Shown: one piece after another, positions 45,825 to 64,000 of the stretch
How positions within the stretch are numbered: the first letter of the stretch is position 1
Layout of the letters: each line of letters begins with the position of its first letter
Source of the DNA: Camarhynchus parvulus
Taxonomy: Eukaryota; Chordata; Aves; Passeriformes; Thraupidae
Direction: 5' to 3'
Assembly (NCBI RefSeq): GCF_901933205.1
Contig: NC_044600.1
Coordinates: forward strand, 5,246,501-5,310,500
DNA length: 64,000 nucleotides
The notes under the pieces: generated by a model
The model's database searches: none
Told to the model about the DNA's origin: nothing
The model's input: only the letters and a program-made list of their open reading frames with translations
Position numbers and translations under genes: made by a program

Positions 45825-48407
45825 CTACACTTTGGTGATGCTGTCAGGTGGCCTCTCCTCGGCTGACCCCTGTCCTTTGGGGTGGGGCTGGGACACTCCC
45901 ACCCTGTTGCTCTCCAGTCCCGCACATCCCGGAGCCTTCCGCCCTTTCCTCAGGAGGCAGAAAACCCAGGCCCCGAGGAGGAAAAGGCCCATCAGGGCCA
46001 CCAGCAGAGCCAGGGAGGCAGTGCCCTCGGGCTGGGGACAGATCCACCGGGGAGTGCCGGTGATCCTGGCTGAGATATTCCGGCCGTGCTCCTGGAAGAG
46101 GCAGCGGGCCTGGCGCAGGTCCGGCACGGCCACGCCGGCCGCACGCAGCGTGTCCAGCCAGCCCAGAGAGCAGCAGCTCCAGGGGTTCCCAGCCACAGAC
46201 ACGGCCCTCAGGCTGTGGGACCAGCTCCTGACTGCTCCCAAGGCCTGCAGGTTGTTATTCCGAACGTCCAGGCTCTGCAGAGGGGAGCAGGAAAGCCCTG
46301 GGGGCAGCAGGCTCAGGCGGTTGCCCGACAGGTCCAGCACTCGGAGCGTGCCCAGGCAGGGCAGCGCTGCCTCGTCCATCTGGTTGTCCCTCAGAGAGAG
46401 CTCCTGCAGGGACAGCTCCAACCCTGTCAGCGCTCCCGTGGGCATGGACAAGTCCCTGTTTCCTGACAAGTCCAGGGAGAGCAGTGGGGTCCCGCTGAAG
46501 GCGTGGGGCTGCAGCCTGGAGATGTTGTTCTTGGACAGGCTCAGGTGCTTCAAGCGAGGCACGTTGTAGAAGGGGGTGCAGGTGTCTCTGAGGGGCTGAC
46601 ATGTGAGAATCCCCTTGGAAATCCCTTCCCTGGTCACTCCCCTGGCTCTCACAAGGCTGGAGGCTGTTGGAGCCCAGATCCACGGATTCCAGGTGAGGCA
46701 GGGAATCAAAGAACCACTGTGGCAGCACACGGAGCGCGTTGCTGTGGAGGTCCAGAGAGTGCACGGACAGCTCCGTGCCATTGGTGACAGACTCCCTGGC
46801 CACGTCCTGGAGGCAGTTCCTTGCCAGGCTGAGGCTGTGCAGAGAGCCCAGGCTGCGGAAGAAGGAAAATGGGAACAGCTCCAGGCGGTTATTGCTGAGA
46901 TCCAGGTCAGCCACGTGTGTCAGAGCGGCCACGGGACGCACGGTCCTATTGAACCTCTGCATCTCCTTGTAGGGCAGGACAAACTCCCAGGGATGGGGTG
47001 AGCCTGGGAGCAGGGAAGCAATGAGGTTGTTGGAGAGGTTTAAGTGTGTGAGATCATGGGCTCTGGGGAGCTCTGGGAAAGAGAGGAGTCTGTTATGGCT
47101 CAAGTCGAGCACTCGGAGCAGGTAGGGCTCTGCTCCCTCCCCCTCGGAGAAGAGCTCCAGGGCGTTGTGGCTGAGGTTTAAAACTCGCAGCTGCGTGAGG
47201 CTGAAGCCAGAGATACAGTGGAGGGAATTCAAAGCCAAGTTCAGCACCTCCAGCTCTTCCAGAGGCTCAAAAGCTCCCTCCTGGATCTCCATGATGTAGT
47301 TGTTGCTGAGGTCGAGCCGGCGCAGCCGCGGTGAGCTCCGGAAGGTCCCTGCCAGCAGCTTGGTCATCGTGTTCCCGGAGAGATCCAGCACCCTCAGGCT
47401 GGTGAGGTTGCTGATGTACCAGCTGGCCATGTGGCTCTCCAGGTTATTCACAGACAGGTCCAGGACCTCTATATTCCTGAGCAGATGGAAAGCTTCCCCG
47501 TTAGCCAAGTAATTCCGGTCCAGGTGGTTCGAGCCCAGGAGGAGCGAGCGCAGCCGAGGCAGCTCAGCCAGGGCGGTGGCTGACACGGATTCCAGCTGGT
47601 TGAAGCACACATCCAGGTACTCCAGCTGCCCAAAGCCTGGCATGTTGCTGCCTGACAGGTTTTGGATGAAGTTGTTGGAGAGTTCAAGGTACTTAATTCC
47701 TTTGCCAAGCTCCTTGGGAAATTTCTGCAGGCCAACTCCTTTGCAAGACACCTTCGTGGGGCTCTGTGGGGAGACAGGAGAGGTGTGAATGAGGGAGGGC
47801 TACAAACCACAGCTCCAGGCAAGCCATCTGCTGTCCAAGATGGGCATGAGAAATGGGAATGAGCACTGCTCCCCCTTCTGAAGCCCAGCTGGTCCAGAGC
47901 ATCCCTGTTTAGGCAGAGGAAGGGCACTGTGTAGGCTCCACCTTTCCTCTCACTCTGCTTTCCTCTGGAGTTGGGAACCTGGATGGGAGCAGCTGATGTT
48001 TTTCTGGGGAGACAGAAACCTGCTGTTCCCCATCCAGGCTCCCAGCTGCCTCCCTGGAATCCCTGTACTCCATCCTCTGAGCACCTCAGGCATGGCAGGG
48101 ACGTGGGAGCAGCTGGATGCCAGGGACCACCTCACAGGAAACCAGCTCCAAGGCAGGAAAACAGAAGAAAAGCTGGGAAAGTTAGAGATGGAGGCTGGAG
48201 GGAGGTGAGAGCCATAGGGAGGAGACCCAGGGTGATGCTGGCAGCCCCAGCCACGCTGCTGGAGCCATCCCAGCCCAGGTGCTCCTTGGAAAACAGCCTT
48301 ACCTGCTGGCACAGCGGGGAGCTGGGCCTGGTCTCGGGGCTAGCCCGGGCTCTGAGGATGGACGGGAGCAGGCAGAGCAGGAAACATCCCCGTGCAGCCC
48401 AGAGCAT
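45825..48407 (-). CDS. LRRC32/NRROS-like: LRRC32/NRROS-family leucine-rich-repeat receptor, 2 coding exons, one apparent frameshift
   Basis: Exon 1 (48303-48407) encodes a signal peptide. Exon 2 (45825-47763) encodes an N-terminal cap cysteine, about 20 leucine-rich repeats, a C-terminal cap (NPWSCCSLGWL), a transmembrane helix (LALLVALMGLFLLGAWVF) and a cytoplasmic tail of about 45 residues. Length is about 680 residues. The family (GARP and NRROS) holds latent TGF-beta on the cell surface. The two GARP cysteines that, as I recall, form disulfides with pro-TGF-beta1 have counterparts here: NSLHCISGF (C218) and LARNCLQ (C352). Sequence similarity is shared between LRRC32 and NRROS, so I assign the family rather than the orthologue. 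Total length is one base over a multiple of three. The frame changes between about 46600 and 46690 in a weakly conserved stretch, while both flanking frames are long and intact. This may be an assembly error or a real lesion. Confidence 0.85.
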
Positions 48408-48935
48408 GTTGGGCTGCGGGCGCTGCCAGCCCCGTCCCGCTCCTGCGGCGTCGCTGGCAGGCTGGGCAGGAGCCAGGCTCTGTATAAATAGGCTTCAGGA
48501 TGGGATGGGGGAAGGAGATAAGGCATGTGGGTGTTCGTAGCTACGGAAGTGGGAAAAGAAAGACATCAGCTCGCAGAGGGGGAAAAACGGCACAAAGCCA
48601 CAGGGAAGGGAAAGAGAAACGGCAGGATGGGGAGGAGGGAGCTCAGGTGACCAGCTGGACCCGCTGTGACATCAAGCGCCAGGAGGCAGAGGTGGCACGT
48701 AGGAAAGCTGAGAGGGTTTGGGGGAGTTTCCCTGTGCCAGGGACAGGATGTGCCAGCTCCCGGGACAGCAGGGGCAGCCATCCTGAGCCAGGGACAGCTC
48801 CTGGCTGTGGGATCACCCGACGGCCACACCCAGGCAGTGACAGTCCCTCCCCATCCCAGCGCAGCCCAGCCGAGGGGACTCTGCCTCTCTCGGGAAACAA
48901 CAGCTTCCCAAGGCTCACCGCCCCTTCCCGGCGAG
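48408..48935. other. Promoter region of the LRR receptor and intergenic DNA
   Basis: TATAAATA on the plus strand (48483-48490; TATTTATA on the minus strand) lies about 75 bases above the ATG and might serve as a TATA-like element. No other gene is visible. Confidence 0.3.
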
Positions 48936-49064
48936 ATGCGCAGGGCTGGGATCCCCCTCCTCCTCCTCCTCCTGCTGTCACACGCCGTGTCCCCACCTGG
49001 GCTGCCGGGTCACCTCCTCGCTCAGGGCAGGAACAGAAGGGAACTGTCCCTGCGGCAGCTCCAG
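48936..49064 (+). other. Candidate signal-peptide-coding exon, unproven
   Basis: An ATG opens a 43-codon frame starting MRRAGIPLLLLLLLSHAVS, a convincing signal-peptide pattern. It ends exactly at CTCCAG followed by GTGGGA, a donor-like site. No downstream partner exon or family match is recognised, and the leucine run comes from a CTC repeat, so chance is a serious alternative. Confidence 0.15.
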
Positions 49065-49340
49065 GTGGGATCTGTGCGCCCGGAGCTGTGCCCCACCCAC
49101 AGGGACATTTTTTTGGTGATGGTATCTCCGTGTCCTTGTGCCACCTAGTGCTGACACACTCCTTGGGGACACGCCCCCCATGCTTCACGGGGCACTCTCC
49201 AAAATGCACAGTTTGGGGGTTTTTTTGGCTCAATGTGGCTAATTCCACGTGAAAGAGCAACTCAGGCTACTGAAACGTTGTCCAAGGATGTGAAGGTTCA
49301 GCCACAGAGCTCATGCTCTAATCCTGGAGGTGTCTGGCAG

Positions 49341-49414
49341 GAAAAAAATAGTATATAGACATAAAATACATAAATAAATATAGATTATTTATATATATAT
49401 ACACACACACAGAG
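49341..49414. repeat. AT/AC-rich simple repeat
   Basis: ATAAATA-type DNA passes into (TA)n and then (CA)n. Confidence 0.85.
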
Positions 49415-51289
49415 TTACACAAGTGAGTTACCCCTCTGATAGTCGGCGTGGTGGGGGACACTTTGTCACCTCAGGATGTGACTCAGCCTTGAGCTGGCCG
49501 GGTGTCCCCAGCACCCAGGTCAGGCAGGACAGTGGTGACAGGCCAGGGACAGCGTTTTGGGCTGATGCCCCGCAGGGCACACGGCACATCTGTGCAGATG
49601 TGAGCTCCTGCTAGGGAAACACCGGCCTCTGGGTGACCCCCGGGCCGGGCCCTCCCAGAAGCAGAACCGGCACATCCGGCCCTGCCACGCCCGGGGAAGC
49701 CCAGCCTGTCCCCCTGCACCCCAACTGCTGGACGTGGCTCTGCACGGTGACACAGCCCCTGTCAGCAGCTGAAAAGTCCCTGATGTGGAGCAGGGACTTC
49801 TGCAGAGAATCCCGGAGCATTTGCATCCCAGGGCTGTGAACTCCCTTGGCTGGAGCGCCGGGCGTGGATCAGAGCCGGCAAACACCGAGGCTGTTCTTGG
49901 ATTATGATAAAGGCAGAGTGAACCACACGGCCTGAGCAGGGAGAGATCTGCTCTGAAACCAGCTCCCCTGTGCTTCTTGGCCTTCCTGCCCTCCATGCTG
50001 GCTCCAGGGCTCCAGCAGGATCTGTTGGAGAAGTTCCCTGGTCCCACTGAGGCTTCTGTGGGAGCAGTCTGCAAAGGATGTGAGGAACGAGCAGTAGGAC
50101 TGAGGTGTGGAGGAAGCAGGGACAGAACCACCTGCCCAGGTCACATCCCTGCTGTGGGTGATGGGCTCCAGCCTGGCTGTTTGGGAGCAGGACACCTGTC
50201 CTGGGCAGGATCCAAGTCCATTGGCTCTGCCCTTCCTTCCCTGCATTCCCAGGGCATTGGGAAGGTGACTCCTGAGCAGATCTGATCCCAGCAAGGGGAC
50301 CATGCCTCTCCCAGCCCCTGAAGGATGGAGCTGTCCCCTCACAAAGCACAGCCAACACTCTGCTGTGGCTGTACTGACCTTCCTTGGGAGCTCCTGGTGT
50401 GGCTGGGGAGGGACATCCCACCGGGAACACTGAGAGCAGGACAAAGCTGTATTTGCCAAGGCCACCTGCAGCCAGCTTCAAGTCCATGTCTCCAACTCAC
50501 ACTTTGGTTAGTGTGAGTACCAGAAAAAGCCTGTTAACGCATTCCATGAAGGAATTGCTCCCTCCTGCACCCCAAGCACGCATCAGGAAGAACTTCCATG
50601 CAGGAATTGCTCTCTCCTGCTCTCATCCAACATCCCGAGCGCACACCACAGGGGACAGCAACACTCCGGCCTTTTACAGAGCAAAGGGATTCTCCCTCTG
50701 CCTCCCCCTGCCCACAGCCATGGAGCACATCCCAGATCCTGCCAGTGGGGGACATGGAATGCAAACTCCATCCCCGGCTCTCCCAACCCCCTGTTATTTA
50801 TGGCTGCCCCCAGCCTTGCTGCTCAGGCCTGTTCTAAAGCAATCCTGTTAACGATTTGCTTCATGTTCTCACTGTACACAGTTGTCCCGCTTCATTCTTG
50901 TCACAGGAACATGTCCCTCTTAATCCATTTGAAAGGAAAGAAAACCACAAAGCCCAGTGAAGAGCCCCCAAGGCTCTTGCCCGTCCCATATGTCGAGGCT
51001 GAAGGGAGGAGAAGCCACTAAAAAGCCAGAGCAGCCCATTTGTCACGCAGTTGTTTCCCGAAGTGCACGGCTCCTGTGAATAGCGAGGCCGCGGCCAACG
51101 CTGCTGCCCCGAGGAATTTTTCTGTCCCAATAACTGCAACACTTGGCAAGGGACATCACTCGCTAGGGCTGGAGCCAGCAACGCTCCAGGCAGGGCGGAC
51201 CCTCTGTGGCCACAGCACAGCGCTGGGACACGTCCCTCCCACACCCTGCAGGTGACCAGAGCCACCTCTGCATGGAGCCAGCACCAAGA
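49415..51289. other. Intergenic, no gene recognised
   Basis: Only short, unmatched open frames are present on either strand. A direct repeat of a GGAATTGCTC(C/T)CTCCTGC block occurs near 50551 and 50602. Confidence 0.4.
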
Positions 51290-51640
51290 GCATGGAATCA
51301 CAGCATTGGGCTGGGAGGGTCTTATGGATCAAACAGTTCCACACCCTGTCATGGGCAAGGACAGCTCCCACTAGCCCAGGCTGCTCCAAGTCCCATCCAA
51401 CCTGGCCTTCAACACTTCCAGGGATCCAGGGGCATCTTTCCCTGTGCCAGGACCTCAGCACCATCACCGGGAAGGATTCCTTCCCAATGTCCCCTCTATC
51501 CCTGCCCTCTGGCAGTGGGGAGCCATTCCCCCTTGTCCTGTCAGTCCAGGCCCTTGTGCAAAGTCCCTCTCCAGCTCTCCTGGAGCCCCTTGAGGCACTG
51601 AGGTCCCCAAAACCTTCCCTGCTCCAGGCTGAAGATGTCA
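51290..51640 (-). mobile_element. CR1 LINE 3' fragment
   Basis: CATGGAATCACAGCATTGGG is followed by GCTCCAAGTCCCATCCAACC, AACACTTCCAGGGATCCAGG and a CCCTTGTCCTGTC block, all in CR1 order on the minus strand. Confidence 0.85.
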
Positions 51641-52142
51641 CTTTGGGATTTGTCCCGTTTCTACACAAGCTGCAACTTCACTCCCCTCTTGAATGCACAA
51701 ACAGGCTCTGGAAAGAAACACGGGGAAACAAAACCCCAACCAAGCTGAGCAAGTGTGAGCCAAGGGCTGAGACAACAGAGCAATTTGTGCCTCTTATGGC
51801 TCAGAGCATCTTATGGCTTTAGGTCTCCCCAGCTGAGGGGAGGTAACGGGACAGAGTTGCTCAAGAAGCCAAAAGAAACAATAGTGTCCCAGCTCCTCTA
51901 TTAGTCACCAGAAATCAAGTTATGACTAGACTCAGCAGGGCTCAGAGAAAAGAAAAAGTGGTGACTTCATGCTGGACCGGATTTTAAAATCCCATTTTTT
52001 TTCCTTTGCTAAAGTCTCCATCACCACTTATTTTAGGTAGAAGGGTGCCAAAAGGAAAGGGGTGGGGGGAGGAAGGCTAAAAACCACATCTAAAAGCAGG
52101 ACAGTTGCTATTAAAACAGAAAAAAAAATCCTGTTTGAATAT

Positions 52143-52148
52143 TTTATT
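52143..52148 (-). other. Candidate polyadenylation signal of EDA
   Basis: AATAAA reads on the minus strand about 985 bases past the EDA stop, in AT-rich DNA. It would give a 3'UTR of about 1 kb. Nothing coding was seen between it and the stop codon. Confidence 0.4.
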
Positions 52149-52252
52149 CTTAAACATAACAAACTTCCTCCGAGTGTTGTCATAAGTACTTGTGGCTGCT
52201 CTACGTGGCTTGGTGAAGCCTGTAGAAATGTGTTCTGGTTTGCAAAATATTA

Positions 52253-52327
52253 ATTAAAAAGAACAAAACAAACCTCCCCCCCAAAAAAAAAACCAAACCA
52301 AAACAAAAAAAAACCAAAACCAAAATA
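52253..52327. repeat. A-rich low-complexity tract
   Basis: Runs of A with interspersed CC (AAACCAAAACC pattern). It could be a degenerate poly(A) tail, but no retroposed gene is evident beside it. Confidence 0.7.
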
Positions 52328-53132
52328 CCCCCAATCCAACACAACTTGCTGTAACAGCAGCAGTACTTGAAGGCAGCCCCCGCTGGGGCAAGGTTACCTC
52401 TGGGGTAAGGGCAGGAGCTGAAAGGAGCAGAGGCCTGGACCCGGGAATCGGCGTTTTCTTTGGGATTTGGTGGTTTCTGGAATGTGGAGGCAGTTTCCTA
52501 TCTGCTAAGCCTGCTCTAGTTATTCCTCTTCCTCTCGCACTTCCTGCTTTTGCTTCCAAGCTCTATGTCGAGGCACTTTTCCTCCTCCTCCTCCTGAGGA
52601 TGAATGTAAACACCACTGACCCTGTCTCACGCACCTCCCCTCGCCCCCCAGCCCTTCCAGCTCCCCCTGGGAAGGCAGGAAGCCAGAACCCCCTTCCTGG
52701 CTGTGGTTAGCGTGCACATGCAGGAGCCTGGCTGGGATTTTGGGACAGGAGTCCGTGTCCTCCCGCTCCCTCCTGCCTGGGATGCTCCTGCCAGCGCCAA
52801 CATCCGAGCAGAGCCCCCAGCTCCCCCAGCAAGCCTCGTGTGAAGGTCACAGAGCAGAGTATCAGTGCAGTAATACTTGAAATACTGAGACAAGGCACAC
52901 CCAACAGCCTTTCCTCCTCACAACGCTCTCCCCACCAGCTTTTTGGTTTGATCCGAGTCTCCCCGCGAGTCACAGAGGACAATTGTGCTTCCTGCATTCA
53001 CATATAGGAATAAATAGCTCTGGATCAGTTTCCTTTATGGCCGGATTACAGAACCCCTGAAATACTGATAGGCTTTATGAACAGCAGCACTGGGCAGTTC
53101 CGTGGGCGTCCCTGGCCACGCCAAGTTCCTCT

Positions 53133-60676
<7,544 letters not shown>

Positions 60677-60837
60677 CTACAAAGGGGAAAAAAGAAAGAA
60701 AATTAGTGAAATTCAGTGATCATTTCATCAGAGAAAATCTCCATTGCCATTTTTTATTTTCCAAGTGGACAATGGATGTATTTGTGGCCCGTGCAGCAGC
60801 ACAGGAATGGTCTCAGCTGAGAGCAGTAACCCAAATT

Positions 60838-60912
60838 TCAGAGCATCACAGAGTGGTTGGGGTTTGAAGGGACCTTTAAAGATCATCTGGTCCAACCCCC
60901 TGCTGACCCCTT
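60838..60912 (-). mobile_element. CR1 LINE 3' end fragment
   Basis: CATCACAGAGTGGTTGGGG, GAAGGGACCTTTAAAGATCA and TCTGGTCCAACCCCCTGC are classic CR1 3' end blocks on the minus strand. Confidence 0.88.
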
Positions 60913-61514
60913 GTGAGCCAAGTTGTTTAAAAAATAAGAATAAAACACTAAAAAACCACAAAAGCAAAGAATTATTCTGAACTGGCTGTTTGAAACAATG
61001 GGAACCCAAATCTCCCGAGCATGGAGAGAAAATATTTACAGTGAAGCTGAGAAATAACAGGACTTTGTGAGCATAGCCTGAAGTGTGAAACATGTTCCAC
61101 TGCTTCCCCAAGAATTCATCATGTATGGGAATTAACTGCAAAAATCCCCAAATACTCCCTTGCTATTCATCAGGGAAATCCCTCTAAAACCTGGGGTTTA
61201 GCACAGCAATGACTGAAATCACCTTTAACTGAGATAAAATTATAACCAATTGAAAGTAACGAGGTGCTTTGAGTCTGAGGGGGTGGGGAAAGGTAAATTC
61301 CCAACACAAAAGCCGTTTTTCTATAGATAGGTAGAGGAAAGACAAGAAAAGAACCAGAGAAATTACCCATCAACCTTACTGATGCCTTTCCAACAGAAAT
61401 ATTGATTTTCCCACATTGTGCTGTTGGGTCATGGGAAAATGATGGTATTATCTATAAAAGGCATTATCTGTAAAAGACATTATCTATAAATGGGAGATTA
61501 TATAATTTATATAA

Positions 61515-61690
61515 TTTAAGGGAGAAATTCCTCCCTGTGAGGGTCTGGAACAGATTGCTCAGAGAAGCTGTGGCTGCCCCAAACCTTGAAGAGTCCAAGG
61601 CCAGGCTGGACAGAGCTTGGAGCAACCTGGAATAGTGGAAGATGTCCCTACCTATGGGGTTGAATGAGCTTTAAGATCCTTCAATCTAAA
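61515..61690 (+). mobile_element. CR1 LINE 3' fragment
   Basis: It carries GAGAAGCTGTGGCTGCCCCA, AAGGCCAGGCTGGACAGAGC and GAGCTTTAAGATCCTTC. Confidence 0.85.
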
Positions 61691-62754
61691 TTATAATTTC
61701 TGCTAATTGACTATTTTAAATAATATTTTTATACTATTTTTTTATAATATTCACAGGTTGGACAACACATGGATTCCTAACAATGCCACCCCAGTATACC
61801 ACTAGGAAGCCACACCAAATTGCAAAACTTTTTAGGCTGGACAACCAGGCTCCTGATTCTGCACTTCTGAGCCCCACCAGTCCTCACTGTAGCCACCAGC
61901 CACTGAACAACATTAGAAGAGGGGAAAAAAAAAATCCCATTTAAAGATCCCAGCCCATCCCAGCCCAGCGAGACGCGAGCGGCTGTGCCTCGGCAGCCCT
62001 CGGAGTCACGAGAGTTTATTTCATGTTCCATAGATCCCACCATTAGCACCAGAACCAGAGTGAAAGTACAAATAGCTGTGGCCAGCCAGACACATTTGGG
62101 CTGGCTGGATCCAATTAGCTTCAAAGATGACTGGGAGGAATGAGAACCACATGGGATGTCAATGTTCGCAGTCTATATTACAACACACGCATCTGTTCCA
62201 GGCACGACAGAGAGAGATGTTATGGATCTGCAAGTGGAGCTTTCGACAGACACAAAAGTATTCCTGACACGAGGGGGGAAAAAAACTCAGGATTATTAAG
62301 CTTGGGAGCTTCTGAGTCTCTCTGGGGTTTGCATCTGTTCGCCTCCCGAGAGCAGGGGGGGATCGTTTAATTGGAGCGCAGAGCTGAAGCTTCTGATACA
62401 GCAGAATTTCCCTTGGTTCTGCTCAGAATGGGAAGTTCATGAGCTACTGCTCCATTTAGGCTAAAATGGTAATAAATTACTGAGTCTAAGCTGAGGGCCG
62501 CCAAAATTTCAGATCAATATTCCTCTCAGGTGCTGAGGTGTTGAGGCATAAGGCTTGAAAACTTGGCTCGATGGACGTTATCCCAACATTGATGTGCAGA
62601 GGAGAAAAATGGTAATTAAAAAATCCTTTCTGCCAGGGTTTTCAGAGGCCACAACCCAATATTTAAGCATTAAACTTGTTATAATATTTTAAAATACTTT
62701 TCAAAATATTTAAGCTTGTTAAATGCAGTGGTTGAACACACAGATAATATAATT

Positions 62755-62910
62755 ATAATATAATGGATACTCCATCCCCTAGAAGCGTCCAAGGCCAGGT
62801 TGGATGGGCCTTGGAGCAACCTGTGATAGGGGAAAGTGTCCCTGTCAATGGCAGGGCAATGAGGTGAGTGTTAAGGTCTTTCCCACCCAAACCAGTCTGG
62901 GATTCCATTA
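62755..62910 (+). mobile_element. CR1 LINE 3' fragment
   Basis: GTCCAAGGCCAGGTTGGATG is followed by GGAGCAACCTGTGATAGGGG and ACCCAAACCAGTCTGGGATT. Confidence 0.85.
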
Positions 62911-63782
62911 TATATCTGACCCACTGGTTACCTCTTAATTGATGGTTAAATACCTACAAGTTATGCAACCATTTATTTACTGTGGCTTCATGCAGGCCTT
63001 GATTCCAAGGATGGCTAAGAGATAAACTCTGTTTTTTTCCACTCCAAGACCTGGATCACAAGTGTATCCACTCTGTTCCTTCACTGTCCAGGAGTATAAA
63101 AACCAAATTACAGGATATCTGCTGCTGCTCCAGAATCTACAGACCTGCCACCTTCATGGAGAAGGAAACTCAATTGACTTGAAGAACTTCTGACTGATCA
63201 ACAGCCCCCACACCTGATTTCAGGGACTTTGCCATGCTGCAGTTGAGGATTTATTCCAGTCCCAATGGGATCTGAGAGCAACCCAACCTCTCAGCTGTTC
63301 CCTGGCACCTCTTTTCCCCTCTTTATAATGTGCACCTTTCTGAGTGCACCTTTCTGCTCCTCATGAACCCCTTTCCATATCCATCAGGAATGTCCCACAG
63401 ATCCAGGTGGTGCCAGTTGCCAGGATTGAATGTGGCAGCCATCCAAGTACAGTTATTCTTCCTGACCTCTGTCCTTCTTCCCACTAATCTCACCTCTCCC
63501 ATTCCACATGCTGCCTGTTCTCCTTTGAGGTCAAACCAGGCCCAGACCTCGGGAAGTCCATCCCTTTCTGCTTTCCCCATCTTTCAACTGGAATTAAATA
63601 TATGTTTAAACTCTCATCCCTCCTTGAAGGAGTTGTCAGCTCTGTCTACCCCATTGCTTAGGGGGAGGGAAATTGGCCAGAACTGTTAATACAGGAATGG
63701 ACTGGGAAAGCAGGACAGGCTGGATGGCTTTGAAGGATAATAAGCATGGAATGAGATTCAGTCATACAAAACATACAGTCCT

Positions 63783-63812
63783 GTAAAATATATATAAATA
63801 TAAATATATGAG
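63783..63812. repeat. AT-rich simple repeat
   Basis: Alternating ATATATA and AATATA units of about 30 bases. Confidence 0.7.
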
Positions 63813-64000
63813 AAATAATAAAGTGTTCTGGTGGATGCTGGAGGACACCTGCACATGCTCAGCTGCTGCTGCTCAGCCAGGGAAGGCAGAAACACAATCC
63901 TAAAATGGGAATAACTCTGGAAAACATGGGGAAATCCTGCTGCCAATTAGTGAAGGGTTGAGGTTGAGGAAATCCTGGGAACAGGGAAGTCAATCTGGAT

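Larger units (their letters stand above)
60913..64000. other. Start of a long EDA intron toward exon 2
   Basis: This is AT-rich DNA with two CR1 fragments and no exon recognised on either strand. I looked for EDA exon 2 (basic furin-site region) and did not find it. Confidence 0.5.

Overview
This is a vertebrate chromosomal window, almost certainly from a bird and plausibly a songbird. The genes are split by short GT-AG introns, the DNA is GC-rich and gene-dense, and the interspersed repeats I recognise are 3' ends of CR1 LINEs, the typical avian repeat. Seven protein-coding genes can be read exon by exon. From left to right they are a SHIP2-like inositol 5-phosphatase (+), the P2RY4 nucleotide receptor (+), a DGAT2-family acyltransferase (-), IGBP1 (-), WNT11B (-), a leucine-rich-repeat receptor of the LRRC32/NRROS family (-), and the 3' six exons of EDA (-, 5' end beyond the window).

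P2RY4, the DGAT2-family gene, IGBP1 and EDA occur in the same order as on human Xq13.1. That corresponds to chicken chromosome 4 and passerine 4A; this placement is from memory and was not searched. The other three genes (SHIP2-like, WNT11B and the LRRC32/NRROS-like gene) have no Xq13.1 counterpart that I know of. Their closest human relatives, INPPL1, WNT11 and LRRC32, lie on 11q13 together with P2RY2, P2RY6 and DGAT2. The window therefore looks like one side of an ancient whole-genome-duplication pair from which mammals lost members.

Layout: 1-4412 holds CpG-rich DNA, a tetranucleotide microsatellite and pieces of a complex recent duplication. 4413-14145 is the SHIP2-like gene, whose first intron carries the other duplicate copies. 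14291-18940 is intergenic with minisatellites. 18941-20146 is P2RY4. 21875-25463 is the DGAT2-like gene. 27114-31529 is IGBP1 with a YY1/ETS-type promoter. 36307-39255 is WNT11B with a TATA box and a minisatellite between the TATA box and the start codon. 39510-45824 is intergenic. 45825-48407 is the LRR receptor, intact except for one frameshift. 48408-53132 is mostly intergenic and the EDA 3'UTR. 53133-60676 is EDA exons 3-8, and the rest is EDA intron.

The genes do not form a pathway. They are a conserved neighbourhood covering phosphoinositide signalling, nucleotide sensing, neutral lipid or wax synthesis, PP2A chaperoning, non-canonical Wnt signalling, probable latent TGF-beta presentation, and skin-appendage (feather) signalling. 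All exon coordinates were derived by hand from splice consensus, reading-frame phase and recalled family sequences. Coding phase closes exactly for five complete genes and for the EDA exons. It fails by one base only in the LRR gene.
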